From: Polytrichum commune
Lineage: Eukaryota; Streptophyta; Polytrichopsida; Polytrichales; Polytrichaceae
Reading direction: 5' to 3'
Length of the DNA stretch: 64,000 nucleotides
Assembly (NCBI GenBank): GCA_950295325.1
Contig: OX485803.1
Span: forward strand, 37,649,554 to 37,713,553
The position numbers and the translations under genes are program-made. The first letter of the stretch is position 1. Each line of letters opens with the position of its first letter. Below the pieces are notes generated by a model, which saw only the letters and a program-made list of their open reading frames with translations, searched no databases and had not been told where the DNA came from. Positions 47,571-58,969 of this stretch are shown here, piece by piece.

Positions 47571-47892
47571 CTAAATGCTCCAATAAGAGACTTTGCACAT
47601 CCGCATAAGTATAAGGCTAATCAATGTAAATCCAAGTATTCAAACAAAGTCATAAATTGAACTTTAAATCATTCACGCCCAACTATTACTAATAAGAGGT
47701 CAAGCCCTCTTCAAGGCCAACTAGCCTTGGCTCCTAACCTTACATCCATGCACACATACGTGCTCCTATCTTGCTTCCCACGCACCCACATTTATAACAC
47801 GTGGAGTGCCAAGGAGCACGAAGGAAAGAGAGGATGAATGAAAGAAAAATGAGGGATTATATAGTAAGTTTGAGGGGGTGAGCACCCTTAAG

Positions 47893-48865
47893 TGTCGCAA
47901 CCCTTGCTAGCCCCCCTTGACAATCTTGCCAATTTTCAATTCTAGCAAAGGTTACGAGCGCTAACCATTCGCATTCCGCCATGCTAATGATTAGCTCCTC
48001 TTACCCCGGACCTTATAGTTCATAGGAGGGAACCAACCCTCCTACTTTGCTTTCGGGACTCACCCCTTAATCGGTAACCCATTCCTACATGTGGACTTCC
48101 ATCCATGGAAGTCCAATCCCATGTTGATCATCGCATTGCCGGAGCAACACTACAACAACCCGAACCATACTAGGCAACTATGGCCCCACAATGGGCCAAT
48201 GCCCATGGAGGCCGTGCCGTTCGGCCTCGGGTGGGTGAGGCCACACCACCTCACCCATATAAGCCTCTAGGACTTTACGCGGGGCCTCTACCCCACCGTC
48301 AACCAACCTCTTGTCTCTCTACCAAGAGTTGGGGCCAAGTGGACATTTTCCTTTAGCTGCTGGGCCTAGAACCCCCCAGCAGCTTCAGACCATCATAACT
48401 TCCTTGTATGATGTCTGATCATAACAACCAACCACTCCATCTTCATCTACGCTTCACGTAGATGCCGATGGACCCCTCACTTGCCCCATTCGGGCAAGTA
48501 TTGAGGAAGTTATGCCTGTTTGAACCTTGGCAGTCCCGGGAATCACTTCCAGGCACTGCTGTACCAGGGCGCTGTCCCGGGACAGCACCCCACTCAAATG
48601 GCCATAACTCCTAGCTCACACCTCCGATTGAGGTGTTCTTGAGCATTCTAGAATCACCACGCCATGAGCTACGCATAACTCATGGCCTTACCCTTGTGCC
48701 TCCTAATCTTCGTGGGTGGGAGGCGTTCCCAACGCCCGGGGCCCTCACCCACACTAGGATCACTTGGGCCCTCTCACCAACGGCGCCACAAGTCCCGGGT
48801 GTCACTCCGGGGTCCCCCTTGTGCCCATGGTGTTTCGGGCACTCCTCATGGAGAGGTGCGCGACA
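47893..48865 (-). repeat. 3' LTR of the gypsy element
   Basis: 973 bp, nearly identical to 53978-54950. Open frames within (48633-48971 and others) recur in every LTR copy but have no domain. Confidence 0.95.
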
Positions 48866-48885
48866 CTCACCCCCACCAAACGGAG
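48866..48885 (-). promoter_or_regulatory. Polypurine tract
   Basis: On minus, TTTGGTGGGGGTGAG directly precedes the 3' LTR: the expected plus-strand primer site. Confidence 0.75.
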
Positions 48886-49969
48886 TCGATGCCCTCATCG
48901 ACTATACTCGTAGTCGGCACACCAATTCTCAAGGTGCCATCCTCTATGGTGCGGCATTGTGTTTACCTTAGGGCGCGACCCCCACAATGCATCTTCAAAT
49001 TTGGCATAGTCCCAAAGGTGTCGTTCCTAGGTGGTCCGTTAGCGACCTTGGATCTCTCATCCAAGGACCTAACCTACACTAGACCCACCTACTTCGGGAC
49101 TCACTTGGGTTGCCCCTCCTTTGGGGCCTCCCCTGTTAGGCTCCACTAGCCTAACGTGACACATCTAGGCGAGACCTCAACGCTTCCACTAAGTTGTCTC
49201 GGTTGCAACTCCGAGATGGCTTTCCATTGTTAAGCCACGCCTCGATCGCACGGGGGTGATGCCAAGTCCCGCCCGACTCGGTTCCCACTTTGCTCTTTCG
49301 AGACATGGGTTCATGACTCCCATGCGCCAACTCTCGTTAGCTCGCGGGTAGCACTTTTATGAGCACGCGCCATCACCTTGTCCCCGCCCGGACAAGCCCA
49401 CAACTAAGAAGTTTCTTGGTTTTATCCAAGGCCCCTCCAAGCCATGGCCCCCAATTACTCAGCTTACCCAACCTAGTTTGGCATATCTATTCCCCCTCTT
49501 CCATTAACCAAGCACAAGTACAAGACTAGGACCTCATCTCATACTTTTCTCTTTGCACCACTAAAGTTTGGACTTTATTCCCTCAAGCCAAAGAACAAGT
49601 TCATGTTGTGGAGTAATTAACCTCGAAGCTAAGTGTGCTACTAGCGTCTCTCCCCCACTAAAGGAGATTGATGTCCTCATCAATGCCTACGCTTCATTTC
49701 ATTGGAGTGTCTAGCCTTAGTTTCTTCAAAGTGCTTTACCAATTCCTTGCCGTTCATCATGTCTCTTGCCGCTACCCAAACGGCTTCTTTCTCATGGTAT
49801 CCTCACCATTTCACCAACTACTCCTTTGTACATTTTCTTTCATTTTCACTTGGGCTTCCTACACTTGAGGATGCCCTCCTACCTCATGTTCCAAATGACG
49901 TCCACAAGGTCGAGACGTGGCCTAATCACTTGCTTGTGTTCGGGCCACAAGATGTCGTCCTAAAATGAC

Positions 49970-52857
49970 TTTCGTAATGAGACATGAAATGTCGGATGCA
50001 CTTTGATCTCCGGCAATAATTCCAATCTATACATGTCCTTGAACACTTGTTCCACAATGGAAAACAAAGCTCCAATTTTGGACATGAACTTTGGAGTGAG
50101 GCCTTCCGGCTAAGTAAAGTTGTTTACATTCAACAACACCTTTTGGCCCACCTCATTCTCCACTTCGCGTCTTCCGGCATTGACTTGCACTCCGTAGCAC
50201 CTTCGGGCTTTCTCCACCAACAACTTGGTCATCTCCAAGACTTGTTTACCATCCTTGGCCAGGTCCTCACCATCTTGGTTGAACTCTAGTGTTGAATGTG
50301 CCCCCTCGAGAGCTAGGTTAATAGGTTGGAGCGCATCCACTCCATAAGCCACCACCAAAGACCACCCCTTGGTAGCCAAGTGCGTGGCTACATTGCAATT
50401 ACACTCCGCTCGACCCACATAGTCCGCCCAATCTCCTTGGTCCGCCCCCACCAAGTTCCTCAAGTATTGCTTCAAGACTCCATTCACACGCTCCGTTTTC
50501 TCATCCATTTGGGAATGCAAGGCCGTGCTAAACCTTAGTTTCATTCCGACCTCCTTAGAGAAATGCATTGAAAATGCACTTGTGAACTTTGAATCTTGAT
50601 CCCACACAATCACTCTTGGCAACCCGTGGTGCCTCAACCATCCTTTGAGAAAAGGCTATGCGGTCTCCAACGCGGTGGCGGTTCCCACAATCGGCACCAT
50701 GTGTGCCAACTTGGCAAACCGCTCTACCATCAACAAGATGGCATCATACCCATGTGACTCCGGCAAACTTGTGATCAAGTCCATGCACATACTATGCCAT
50801 GACGCCGACGGGATAGGCAACGGTTGCAAGAAACCGCCTTGCTTTTGGTAAGAGGCTCGGTTCACTTGGCACTTTATTCACGCCTTCACAAAGTGGGTTA
50901 TATCCTCCTTTATGCACCCCCAATGGTACCTCTTTGACACCATTCTATGGCGGTTGTTTCTTTCTCCTTTATGGCCGGCAATAGGACTATCATATTCCTC
51001 CTTCAAAACCGATAGCCTCAACTTGCCTTGTGGCACATACACCCAACTTTGCTTGCACTTGAACAATCCGTCCACCAACTTAACCTCTTTGAGCACCTTG
51101 CTCTTGCGAAGCTCACCTAAAAGCTTTTGTGCTTTGGGGTAGTTAATTTACCCCTCCCGTATCTTGCATCACAAGTTTCCTTCGCCGGCACACATTAGCC
51201 ACAAGGTTTGGATGGTTTTCATTGCTTGGAACTCTTCCGGTCTACTTCGCGCATCCGGCACCACATTTCCACGGTCCGGTTTGTGGATCAAATCCACGTT
51301 CATAAGCGCCAAACTATCATGCCACCGCAATGACTTGGTGCTTACTTGCGCTTGAATGTCAAAATTCTTTTAGGACACATTGTCCTTGTAGACCTTTACT
51401 TTGTGCGACCCCAACTAGTGTCGCCACATCTTCAAGCAATGCACTACCGCAAAGAAGTTCTTTGTCATGAGTTGGTTGTCTTCTTTGACAACCATCGAGC
51501 TTCATGCTCGCATATGCAATGGCCATCCATCTTACACATAATCCATCATTGGCAAAGTTACTCGCCCCCGTATGCACCTCAAAAGGTTTGTCAAACTCCA
51601 TGAACTTGAGCACGGGCGGTGAAGAGGACTTGCTCTTAAGCTCCCCAAAGACTTGGTGACAAGGCTAGTCCCACTCTTGGGATAGCCATTTCTTTCACAA
51701 GTCGGACAAGGTCTTACAACCATCGAGCTTCATGTTCCCATATGCAATGGCCATTTTTTTTTTTACATCCACATCCGCCAAATAAAATCTCTCGCCCCCG
51801 TATGCACCTCATAAGGTATGTCAAACTCCGCGAACTTGAGCACGGACGGCGAAGAGAACTTCGTCTTAAGCTCCTCAATGGCTTGGTGGCATGGCTCATC
51901 CCACTCTTGGGATAGCCATTTCTTGCACAAGCCGGACAAGGTTCGACAACCATGGAGCTTAATGCTCTCATAAGCAATGGTCATCCATCTTGGATCAACA
52001 TCCGCCAATGATAAAGTCCTTCGTCTCCATGTGCACCTCAAAATGCTTATGAAAACCCGGAAACTTAACCACATCTTGTGAAGGGAACTTGCTCTTGAGC
52101 TTCCCAAGGGCTTGGTGACAAGGCTCATCCCACTCTTGGAATAGCCATTTCCTCAATAAGTCGAGTAAGGCCCTAGCAACCTTAAAACAAATCTAGAATG
52201 AAGTGGTGGTAGTAGTTGGCTAGGCCAACCAATGACCTAAGCTCTCTTTTTTGAGTCAAGGACCAATTCTCCTCTTGGATTGCCTTGAAATTCTTCATGT
52301 TTGTCCACCAACTTCCTTTGTCACCACATGCCTCAAGAACTCAATTTCTTCTTGAGCAAAGTTGCAATTCACTTCTTGGCGGTAACATTTTGAGCAACAC
52401 ATTGGTGAATACATCCTTGTATCTCACCAACATCCCACAAGTATGGTTTGGGGGAGGCCCATCTTTCCTAGCCTCCCCATGAGTTCCTTGGAGTTGCTTC
52501 AATTGAACCACGACCATTATGTTTACCATATTTCATTTGGTCCATTAAGACCAAATTCAACTTGGGTCCTCCTACCATAGGAGTCCTTGTCAATTTGAAC
52601 TTCAATTCTTTGCCATTATGACACATCATAATGCACCGCAAGCACACCGGCTTGCACCTCACATCTATCATGTGAGTTTCAAAGAAGGCGGCCTTCACAA
52701 TGACATGCATTTCATCTATTTCACATGGTGTGAAATTTTGACAAAATTCCAATGTCCCACATTGAAAGGTTACATGCATCGCGGCCTCCTTTGTCTCATG
52801 CGGTTCGCCCTTTCCAAACCGCACCTTGGTGGGCTTCACCACTCTACCAATCAGCAA
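49970..52857 (-). pseudogene. Defective gypsy pol (protease, RT end, RNase H, integrase)
   Basis: In transcription order: aspartic-protease-type stretch (52857-52468: FTPCEIDEMHVIVKAAFFET, TRTPMVGGPKLNLVLMDQMK); the last part of reverse transcriptase (about 52345-52200: EEIEFLRHVVTKEVGG, then LRSLVGLANYY), with the catalytic YxDD part missing; RNase H-like pieces (LKFAEFDIPYEVHTGARDF) repeated; an integrase zinc/core region (51096-50110: KQGGFLQPLPIPSASWHSM, GLPRVIVWDQDSKFTSAF) and the end HPTFHVSLRKSF at about 49970. Many frameshifts and stops. The order protease-RT-RH-integrase places it in Ty3/gypsy. Confidence 0.85.
51540..52170 (-). repeat. Triplicated RNase H segment in the gypsy element
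   Basis: A block of about 230 bp containing TTGGTGACAAGGCTAGTCCC / TTGGGATAGCCATTTCTT and CCCGTATGCACCTCA occurs three times in tandem with divergence. Each copy repeats the start of the RNase H domain, so the open frame cannot be functional. Confidence 0.7.
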
Positions 52858-52984
52858 ACCCCAACTCCCTTGTGAGCTTTGGGGTCATGAAAGAATGCCT
52901 TAACTCTTTGTCAACCTATGAGACAAGCCTCCCATTCATTTGAGCCTCAAGGTACAAAATACTTGGCCTCGGCTTAAGGCTACT

Positions 52985-53325
52985 AGCCTTGGCCACAAAG
53001 CCATCGTCCAACATTTGGTCCTCGGCAACTTGGCTTGGCTTGGTCCGCAAAGCCAACTTTAAACATTTCGTCCGCGGGACAAATTGGTTTGGTGCCACAA
53101 AACCAATTTCTAATAATTTGTCCGCAAAACAAACATGTTTTGCCTTGGTAGCACAAAGCTACCTTCCCACACTCCGTCCGCGGCACGAACATGAATTGCC
53201 TTGGTAGGACAAACCCACCTCCCAACATTCCGTCCGCGGCACAAGTATGATTTGCTTTGGAAGCATAAAGCCACCTTTCAACATTCCGTCCGCAGCACCA
53301 ACATGTTTTGCCTAAGTAAAATGGA
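52985..53325 (-). repeat. Tandem repeat of about 62 bp in gag
   Basis: About six degenerate units built on CACAAAGCCACCTTTCAACA, TTCCGTCCGCGGCAC and TTTGCCTTGG. They lie between the start of gag (about 53970) and the protease. Confidence 0.75.
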
Positions 53326-53957
53326 CCAAACAATTTGCACTCATTTCTTTGGGACCTACTTTGGCTAAAGCCACTTGTGGTGATGCGCCGCCGAACTTCT
53401 CTTTGGGACCATTGGCTTCAATGCTCTTGCAAACTTGATGGTCCCCACCGTGTCCTCAAGAAGCCTTGGGGACTTAAACAAGGCATCCACCACCCGCTTT
53501 TAAAACCCCACCTAAAAGGATGCATTTCTCAGAAAGCTCGTCCGTTTTAGGTGTATCCTTCATTTGTGCGTTTGAATAGCGCACATAGGCCTTAAGAGGC
53601 CCCGGGTGCCTCATTAGCACCAAATTCATTCCAACATCAATACCTTCCAAGCATTTCGAATTGGAATTTCAATCCAACATTAATGCCCTCCAAGGTTTTG
53701 GGTGCTTTCGGTATTCTAGGCCCCAAATGTTTTTTGAGGTTTGCGGGAGCCCTTTTCAAAGCACTCCTCCATTTTCCTTACCAAATCCACCCTCATGCCC
53801 ACCATTGTCATTTGAACCAATGGTATGGTCAAATTCCACTTGCACATGATCCTTGTTCCAATTTGAGCCTCACAACCTTTTGGAAACCCTGGGCTCACCA
53901 TCATAACCCGCATTTTTTATACCCATGTTTCCCTCAAAGTGCGAGCTCAAAACTTGG

Positions 53958-53977
53958 AACCCTACTCTGATACCAAG
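53958..53977 (-). promoter_or_regulatory. Primer-binding site (initiator Met tRNA)
   Basis: On minus, the 5' LTR is followed by CTTGGTATCAGAGTAGGG. TGGTATCAGAG is complementary to the 3' end of plant initiator-Met tRNA, the commonest primer for plant LTR elements. Confidence 0.9.
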
Positions 53978-54950
53978 TGTCGCAACCCTTGCTAGCCCCC
54001 CTTGACAATCTTGCCAATTTTCAATTCTAGCAAAGGTTACGAGCGCTAACCATTCGCATTCCGCCATGCTAATGATTAGCTCCTCCTACCCCGGACCTTA
54101 TAGTTCATAGGAGGGAACCAACCCTCCTACTTTGCTTTCGGGACTCACCCCTTAATCGGTAACCCATTCCTACATGTGGACTTCCATCCATGGAAGTCCA
54201 ATCCCATGTTGATCATCGCATTGCCGGAGCAACACTACAACAACCCGAACCATACTAGGCAACTATGGCCCCACAATGGGCCATTGCCCATGGAGGCCGT
54301 GCCGTTCGGCCTCGGGTGGGTGAGGCCACACCACCTCACCCATATAAGCCTCTAGGACTTTACGCGGGGCCTCTACCCCACCGTCAACCAACCTCTTGTC
54401 TCTCTACCAAGAGTTGGGGCCAAGTGAACATTTTCCTTTAGCTGCTGGGCCTAGAACCCCCCAGCAGCTTCAGACCATCATAACTTCCTTGTATGATGTC
54501 TGATCATAACAACCAACCACTCCATCTTCATCTACGCTTCACGTAGATGCCGATGGACCCCTCACTTGCCCCATTCGGGCAAGTATTGAGGAAGTTATGC
54601 CTGTTTGAACCTTGGCAGTCCCGGGAATCACTTCCAGGCACTGCTGTACCAGGGCGCTGTCCCGGGACAGCACCCCACTCAAATGGCCATAACTCCTAGC
54701 TCACACCTCCGATTGAGGTGTTCTTGAGCATTCTAGAATCACCACGCCATGAGCTACGCATAACTCATGGCCTTACCCTTGTGCCTCCTAATCTTCGTGG
54801 GTGGGAGGCGTTCCCAACGCCCGGGGCCCTCACCCACACTAGGATCACTTGGGCCCTCTCACCAACGGCGCCACAAGTCCCGGGTGTCACTCCGGGGTCC
54901 CCCTTGTGCCCATGGTGTTTCGGGCACTCCTCATGGAGAGGTGCGCGACA
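53978..54950 (-). repeat. 5' LTR of the gypsy element
   Basis: 973 bp; differences from the other LTR noticed at three sites (CTTACC/CCTACC, CAATGCC/CATTGCC, GTGGACA/GTGAACA). Confidence 0.95.
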
Positions 54951-55276
54951 TTAAGGCTCACGATAAGCCCTCGAGATTTCTTCCTACTTTGTAGGCTCTT
55001 ATCCTATCTCCTAAGCCTTCCTCCCTCAAATGATCAACAAGGATCCTAATTCAAACATTTAACTAACCTTGGCTTTTTACCTACCACAGTTTACCAAGGT
55101 TTTTCCTTCTCCTACTTAAATCCACTCCACAAAAGCCTAATGCTTCAAACTAAGCTTTCTTCAAGCTTCACTCTTTTTATATTTTTGTGAATAATCATAA
55201 ATCACCAAAACACCACTTGTAATGTTTTACAAGTGTTAACAACCAATGTGGGCATCAATTTTGGGCTCACACTTTG

Positions 55277-56040
55277 TAAGGGTGGGTGGGTGGGAACCCT
55301 CTTACCACTCAGTCTCTCAAACCAAACCTTTCCTATACAATATCTTAATGCTAACAATGCAAAATGCATAGTGTTTGTATCCATGCCTAATTGTGACTAA
55401 CCAACATAAACATGCTACTTCATGTCATACTGTGCCTCATAAGTATTTGTATTATACTTAGGGTTTCAGTATTCATATATTGTTCATAAGTACTGATAAC
55501 AAACTGTGGCTGACTATACCATACCTTGGTAGATTTAATCACCTATCTTCATGCCTTACTCCACATATAAGTAACCTATCTACTATACATATGGAATACA
55601 TACCAGGGTATATGCCTAGTAGTCTTAACCAAAAGAAATTCATAATATGTCATAGTCACAATACATCATTGTATTGAGAGTCTGCCTCACCTATTGTTTA
55701 CACCATTGTTTACACCTGTGTTGAACTGGTACCTTTTTATTTCCATACCCATACATATCTATTTGTAACAAGGGTTTCACATGTTATGATAGAAATGGGC
55801 TGTTGCTATTGTGGATATGTTCAGTTATTTTGCATATGTGTATTTGGGCCTAGCATCATTTCAATATCATTCACAACAAAGGTAAAATTGTTGTAGCAAC
55901 CTCATACACGCATTATCCCTCCAAAGTATATTCTTTGAACATCTACAATATATGTAGCCCTCAAGATGATATACAACACTCAATCCTAATTGTACATTGC
56001 ATGACGAAAATAACAACATTGGATGGGAGAATGTTAACAC
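55277..56040. other. AT-rich spacer
   Basis: No gene, RNA or repeat recognised. Confidence 0.4.
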
Positions 56041-56043
56041 AAT

Positions 56044-56343
56044 TCATATGGCATTATAACATTTGGAAGGTCTATACATATTTGGAGACTTTGATTGTTG
56101 TGGGTATATAAAAAATAATGCCTCTTCATCTAAAATAGATAAACCAGTAGGTGCTATACCACTGAAATATATGACACTCACAAAATTGGTCCATCCAAAA
56201 ACTACTTGGTGCCATCTATTTACTATGGGAATTGGAAATATTGTCCTTTGTTGATGCAAGGGTGAAGCCAATGACTTCCTGAGAGGCACACACACAAACA
56301 TGACGTCAATTCCACCAATGCAGCAATTGGAGTGAAGAGCCAA
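56044..56343 (-). pseudogene. Possible PIF/Harbinger-type transposase fragment
   Basis: A 99-residue frame. CCIGGIDVMFVCVPL resembles the first catalytic block C-x-G-A-x-D-G-T-x-x of Harbinger transposases, and IYFSGIAPTGLSILDEEAL resembles the later G-x-x-x-S-x-H-D-x-x-x-L block. Key residues differ (Gly-Thr after Asp is lost; the second Asp is displaced). If correct it is a decayed fragment. Confidence 0.35.
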
Positions 56344-56614
56344 CTAGTTTCATGTCAAATTCCACAATAAGAAATTTGTAATGAAACACGACTTAAAAAA
56401 CTAGCACTGTGACAGCCATTCAATCTTACCTTTTCTGAATATGTTGGGCTCAAATGCAATTGACTGTTGGCAGCTCATCCAGATTGCACCCCTAAAGCAA
56501 CACCCCCATCCATGTACATGTATAAGAACTTATGAGTATGCAAGATAGATAAAGACATAAGACAACCTGGACCTTCAATATAGCTTAGCTCAAAACCTAA
56601 ATGCAAAAGTCCCT

Positions 56615-58144
56615 TCAACAAACCCATGCTTCAATAACAATGCAAAACTCTAAGAGAAAGGTTAAGGATGAACCTTCTTGGACTTCCATTTCTACATCTG
56701 ATTTTTGTTTCAATCGATCAAGGCATGCTTCATAGTGATGGAGCTTTGTCAATTCTGACTTGTGGTGATCCATCTTGGTTTTAAGGTCACACCTCACTTC
56801 CCCAATTTCATGGCACACCTTCTCCAATTCAAGTATTGAATCCTGCACTTCTGCCAGCCCAAACTTGTGCACATCATCTCCGTCAATGTTCTCTAAACCT
56901 AGGACCTGTACCTTGGCTGAATGAAGACGACCCTCAACACTGTTCATTTTCAAGAGCAAATCACATAGTTTTCCCTGCATGGCCGCCAACAGTTTCATGC
57001 AGTCCTTCACAGTCTGCCTTTTCTTCACCACAAGTCCATTCATGTCTTTGATTTGGGTGGCCAAGCTAGAACCCCCAAACTTTGATCCCTCACCCACATG
57101 TTTCTTCTTCTCTTCCTCCACTACACCACCAGGGTATCCTAAATGCAAGTATTTTCTTTTCAGTGCTAACTGCCCAATTTTGAACTGCAATAGCTCTCTC
57201 TTAAATTTCACTTGATCTTCTCTCAATTGCACTTCCTTCAGCCTCACTGCCCTCTCCATGATAATGAGACCATTGTCATCAATTTCTTTCCCAACTGTGG
57301 GTGGCATTTGCAGCCCTTCAGCTACTAGTGGCGATGTGTCTAAATTCTCACCTATTGGCGCAACATGAAAGTGGCCTAGACCAGCACCATGTGTCTCTCC
57401 TGCTAGCTCCCCAGTCTTCTGAGGTGTTTTGAGCTCAAATTGAATTCCCACCTTCTCACAAGAGGGAGACTGACCACCTCTTTCTGTCCCCAGTCTCTCA
57501 TCTCCAATTTGATTTTTGGGTGAATCTGCATGCACAACCCCTTGCCTATGCGATTGGAGTTGATCAGCATCCCTGCAACCATGACTTTTGGGCGGAGATT
57601 GCATTGGATGCTCACCTTCAACAACCTGTTCAACAATTGGTGTAATCCCTTCCCCTGGGTAAGCTTCAGTGGAGTTACCTTTGTCTAAACCATTGCCATC
57701 TGCACTCCCATCCTTGCCCTTCTCTTCCTGATCTTGATCCTCCTCCTCTTCTTCTTCTTTCTCCATATCATGGCTAGAAGAGGAAGTTCTATACTCTGGA
57801 TGTGGCGAAAAACTTCGCTTCCTCCTATGCACATACTCAGCATATTTCGCCCAATTTATGCTGAATCCCTTTCGCTCTGCAAGTACTCCCATTGCAAATG
57901 TAAGGTTGATGTCAGAGTTGGGCGTCTGCTTGCGTTGGTATACTTGCCGAATCAAGGTCTCAATCCTGGTCTTCAAGGACTCATCGTCATGGGTAGTGTA
58001 GCGAAAGCCATTGTTACTCTTGCGCTTTCCCCACAACTTCTCACACTCCTTCGAGGCATATCGTTTTCCCATGTTGGGGGAAGGCAACAACCCCTTTGCT
58101 GGCAGTCCCACCACATCTCTAAACCACCTCCAACTCCCCTCCAT
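56615..58144 (-). CDS. Coiled-coil protein sharing a domain with the RING gene
   Basis: A single-exon 509-residue frame starting MEGSWRWFRDVVGLP. Residues about 40-112 (ECEKLWGKRKSNNGFRY ... AMGVLAERKGFSINWAKYAE YVHRRKR, split here for length) align with the start of the neighbouring RING-type protein. That pattern faintly recalls gag-like domains of plant transposons with A...L..GK.INWA. A Glu/Asp-rich linker follows (140-160), then charged heptad-like helices (about 300-345 and 365-490) predicted to coil. No catalytic motif. Same strand as the RING gene, 600-800 bp downstream of it; both lie inside the candidate large transposon. No lesion seen, so possibly functional. The ATG at 58144 is the first in frame. 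Confidence 0.6.
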   Translation of the reverse strand: MEGSWRWFRDVVGLPAKGLLPSPNMGKRYASKECEKLWGKRKSNNGFRYTTHDDESLKTRIETLIRQVYQRKQTPNSDINLTFAMGVLAERKGFSINWAKYAEYVHRRKRSFSPHPEYRTSSSSHDMEKEEEEEEDQDQEEKGKDGSADGNGLDKGNSTEAYPGEGITPIVEQVVEGEHPMQSPPKSHGCRDADQLQSHRQGVVHADSPKNQIGDERLGTERGGQSPSCEKVGIQFELKTPQKTGELAGETHGAGLGHFHVAPIGENLDTSPLVAEGLQMPPTVGKEIDDNGLIIMERAVRLKEVQLREDQVKFKRELLQFKIGQLALKRKYLHLGYPGGVVEEEKKKHVGEGSKFGGSSLATQIKDMNGLVVKKRQTVKDCMKLLAAMQGKLCDLLLKMNSVEGRLHSAKVQVLGLENIDGDDVHKFGLAEVQDSILELEKVCHEIGEVRCDLKTKMDHHKSELTKLHHYEACLDRLKQKSDVEMEVQEGSSLTFLLEFCIVIEAWVC

Positions 58145-58720
58145 AGCTCCCTCCTACAGCACTATCCCACAATCCCTACACAAGTGCAAGCAATCTTCAA
58201 AAGCTGGCCAATGACTAGTGGGCAGGAGCTTGGGACAGAATGGTGGAAAACAAAGCTAAGTCAAAATTCAAACTGCAGGTAATGAGGTAAGATTGTTGTG
58301 GGTAAGAGTAGATAGGGAAGAGGATGCGTACCAACACATGTGCCCAACTTCCATGCTTGATGATGAGAGTCTTTAGAAGCTGCATCAAATTATTAGAAGT
58401 ACTAGAACATTTAACCCTTACCTGATATCATGTTGGTTGTCCACATGTGTGACTTACATGTGTTGTCATTTCCCAAGTACCCTAAACATAGTGATAATCA
58501 CTGATAATCAAACCACAAATTAACTACATACTCATTGCCTCTGGTATGATATAATTCACCAACTAAGTCTACATGTACTTGTCTAGTAGGTGTTATAAGT
58601 AGCTCAAACTCAATGCAAACTCACTCAATGTACAAAGAGTAAACATCATATCACTATAATAACAAAGGCAATCAACATTTTATTCCATAATACTATGAAC
58701 AAGGTGGGCACCTTAAATCA
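58145..58720. other. Spacer between the two related genes
   Basis: No gene seen. AT-rich. It should hold the promoter of the 56615-58144 gene and the 3' end of the RING gene, but no clear motif stands out. Confidence 0.4.
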
Positions 58721-58969
58721 TCACTTGCCCCTTCGTCTGGACCTATTGTCATAATGAAGGGAGGCAGACTTGGATGGACTGTTAGCCAACAATTTCATAA
58801 CCTCCTTATTGGGTACTGGTTTTAGGCCCCCATGTTCCCTTAGGAAGGCAGAAGGGTCTTCAGCTGGACCCTCGGTTCTAGTAACTCTCTTAGCAAAATT
58901 ACCTGGCATTGTAGGGTTTTTTCGTTTCACGTGAGGGATGTTGTCATGTAGTTCAACAATTTGCATGGA

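Larger units (their letters stand above)
47893..54950 (-). mobile_element. Ty3/gypsy LTR retrotransposon, 7058 bp
   Basis: Two 973-bp LTRs (47893-48865 and 53978-54950) run TGTCGC...GCGACA, and TTAAG is duplicated at 47888-47892 and 54951-54955. Genes read on minus, so the 53978 copy is the 5' LTR. I counted only three differences between the LTRs, so insertion was recent. Yet the pol region is badly broken and lacks most of reverse transcriptase, so it was probably mobilised by proteins from another copy. It sits inside element C. Confidence 0.95.
46941..55271 (-). mobile_element. Element C: small-ORF insertion family, split by a gypsy element
   Basis: Starts TGTCACCAAAAAGCC and ends GGGCTCACA, with CTTTG on both sides (46936-46940 and 55272-55276). 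Removing the gypsy insertion and its duplication leaves about 1.27 kb, close to element A (1280 bp), which has the same orientation and layout. Only the tail of the small ORF remains (EIKECKKT-stop, about 47084-47110), cut off by the 192-bp repeat array. Confidence 0.8.
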
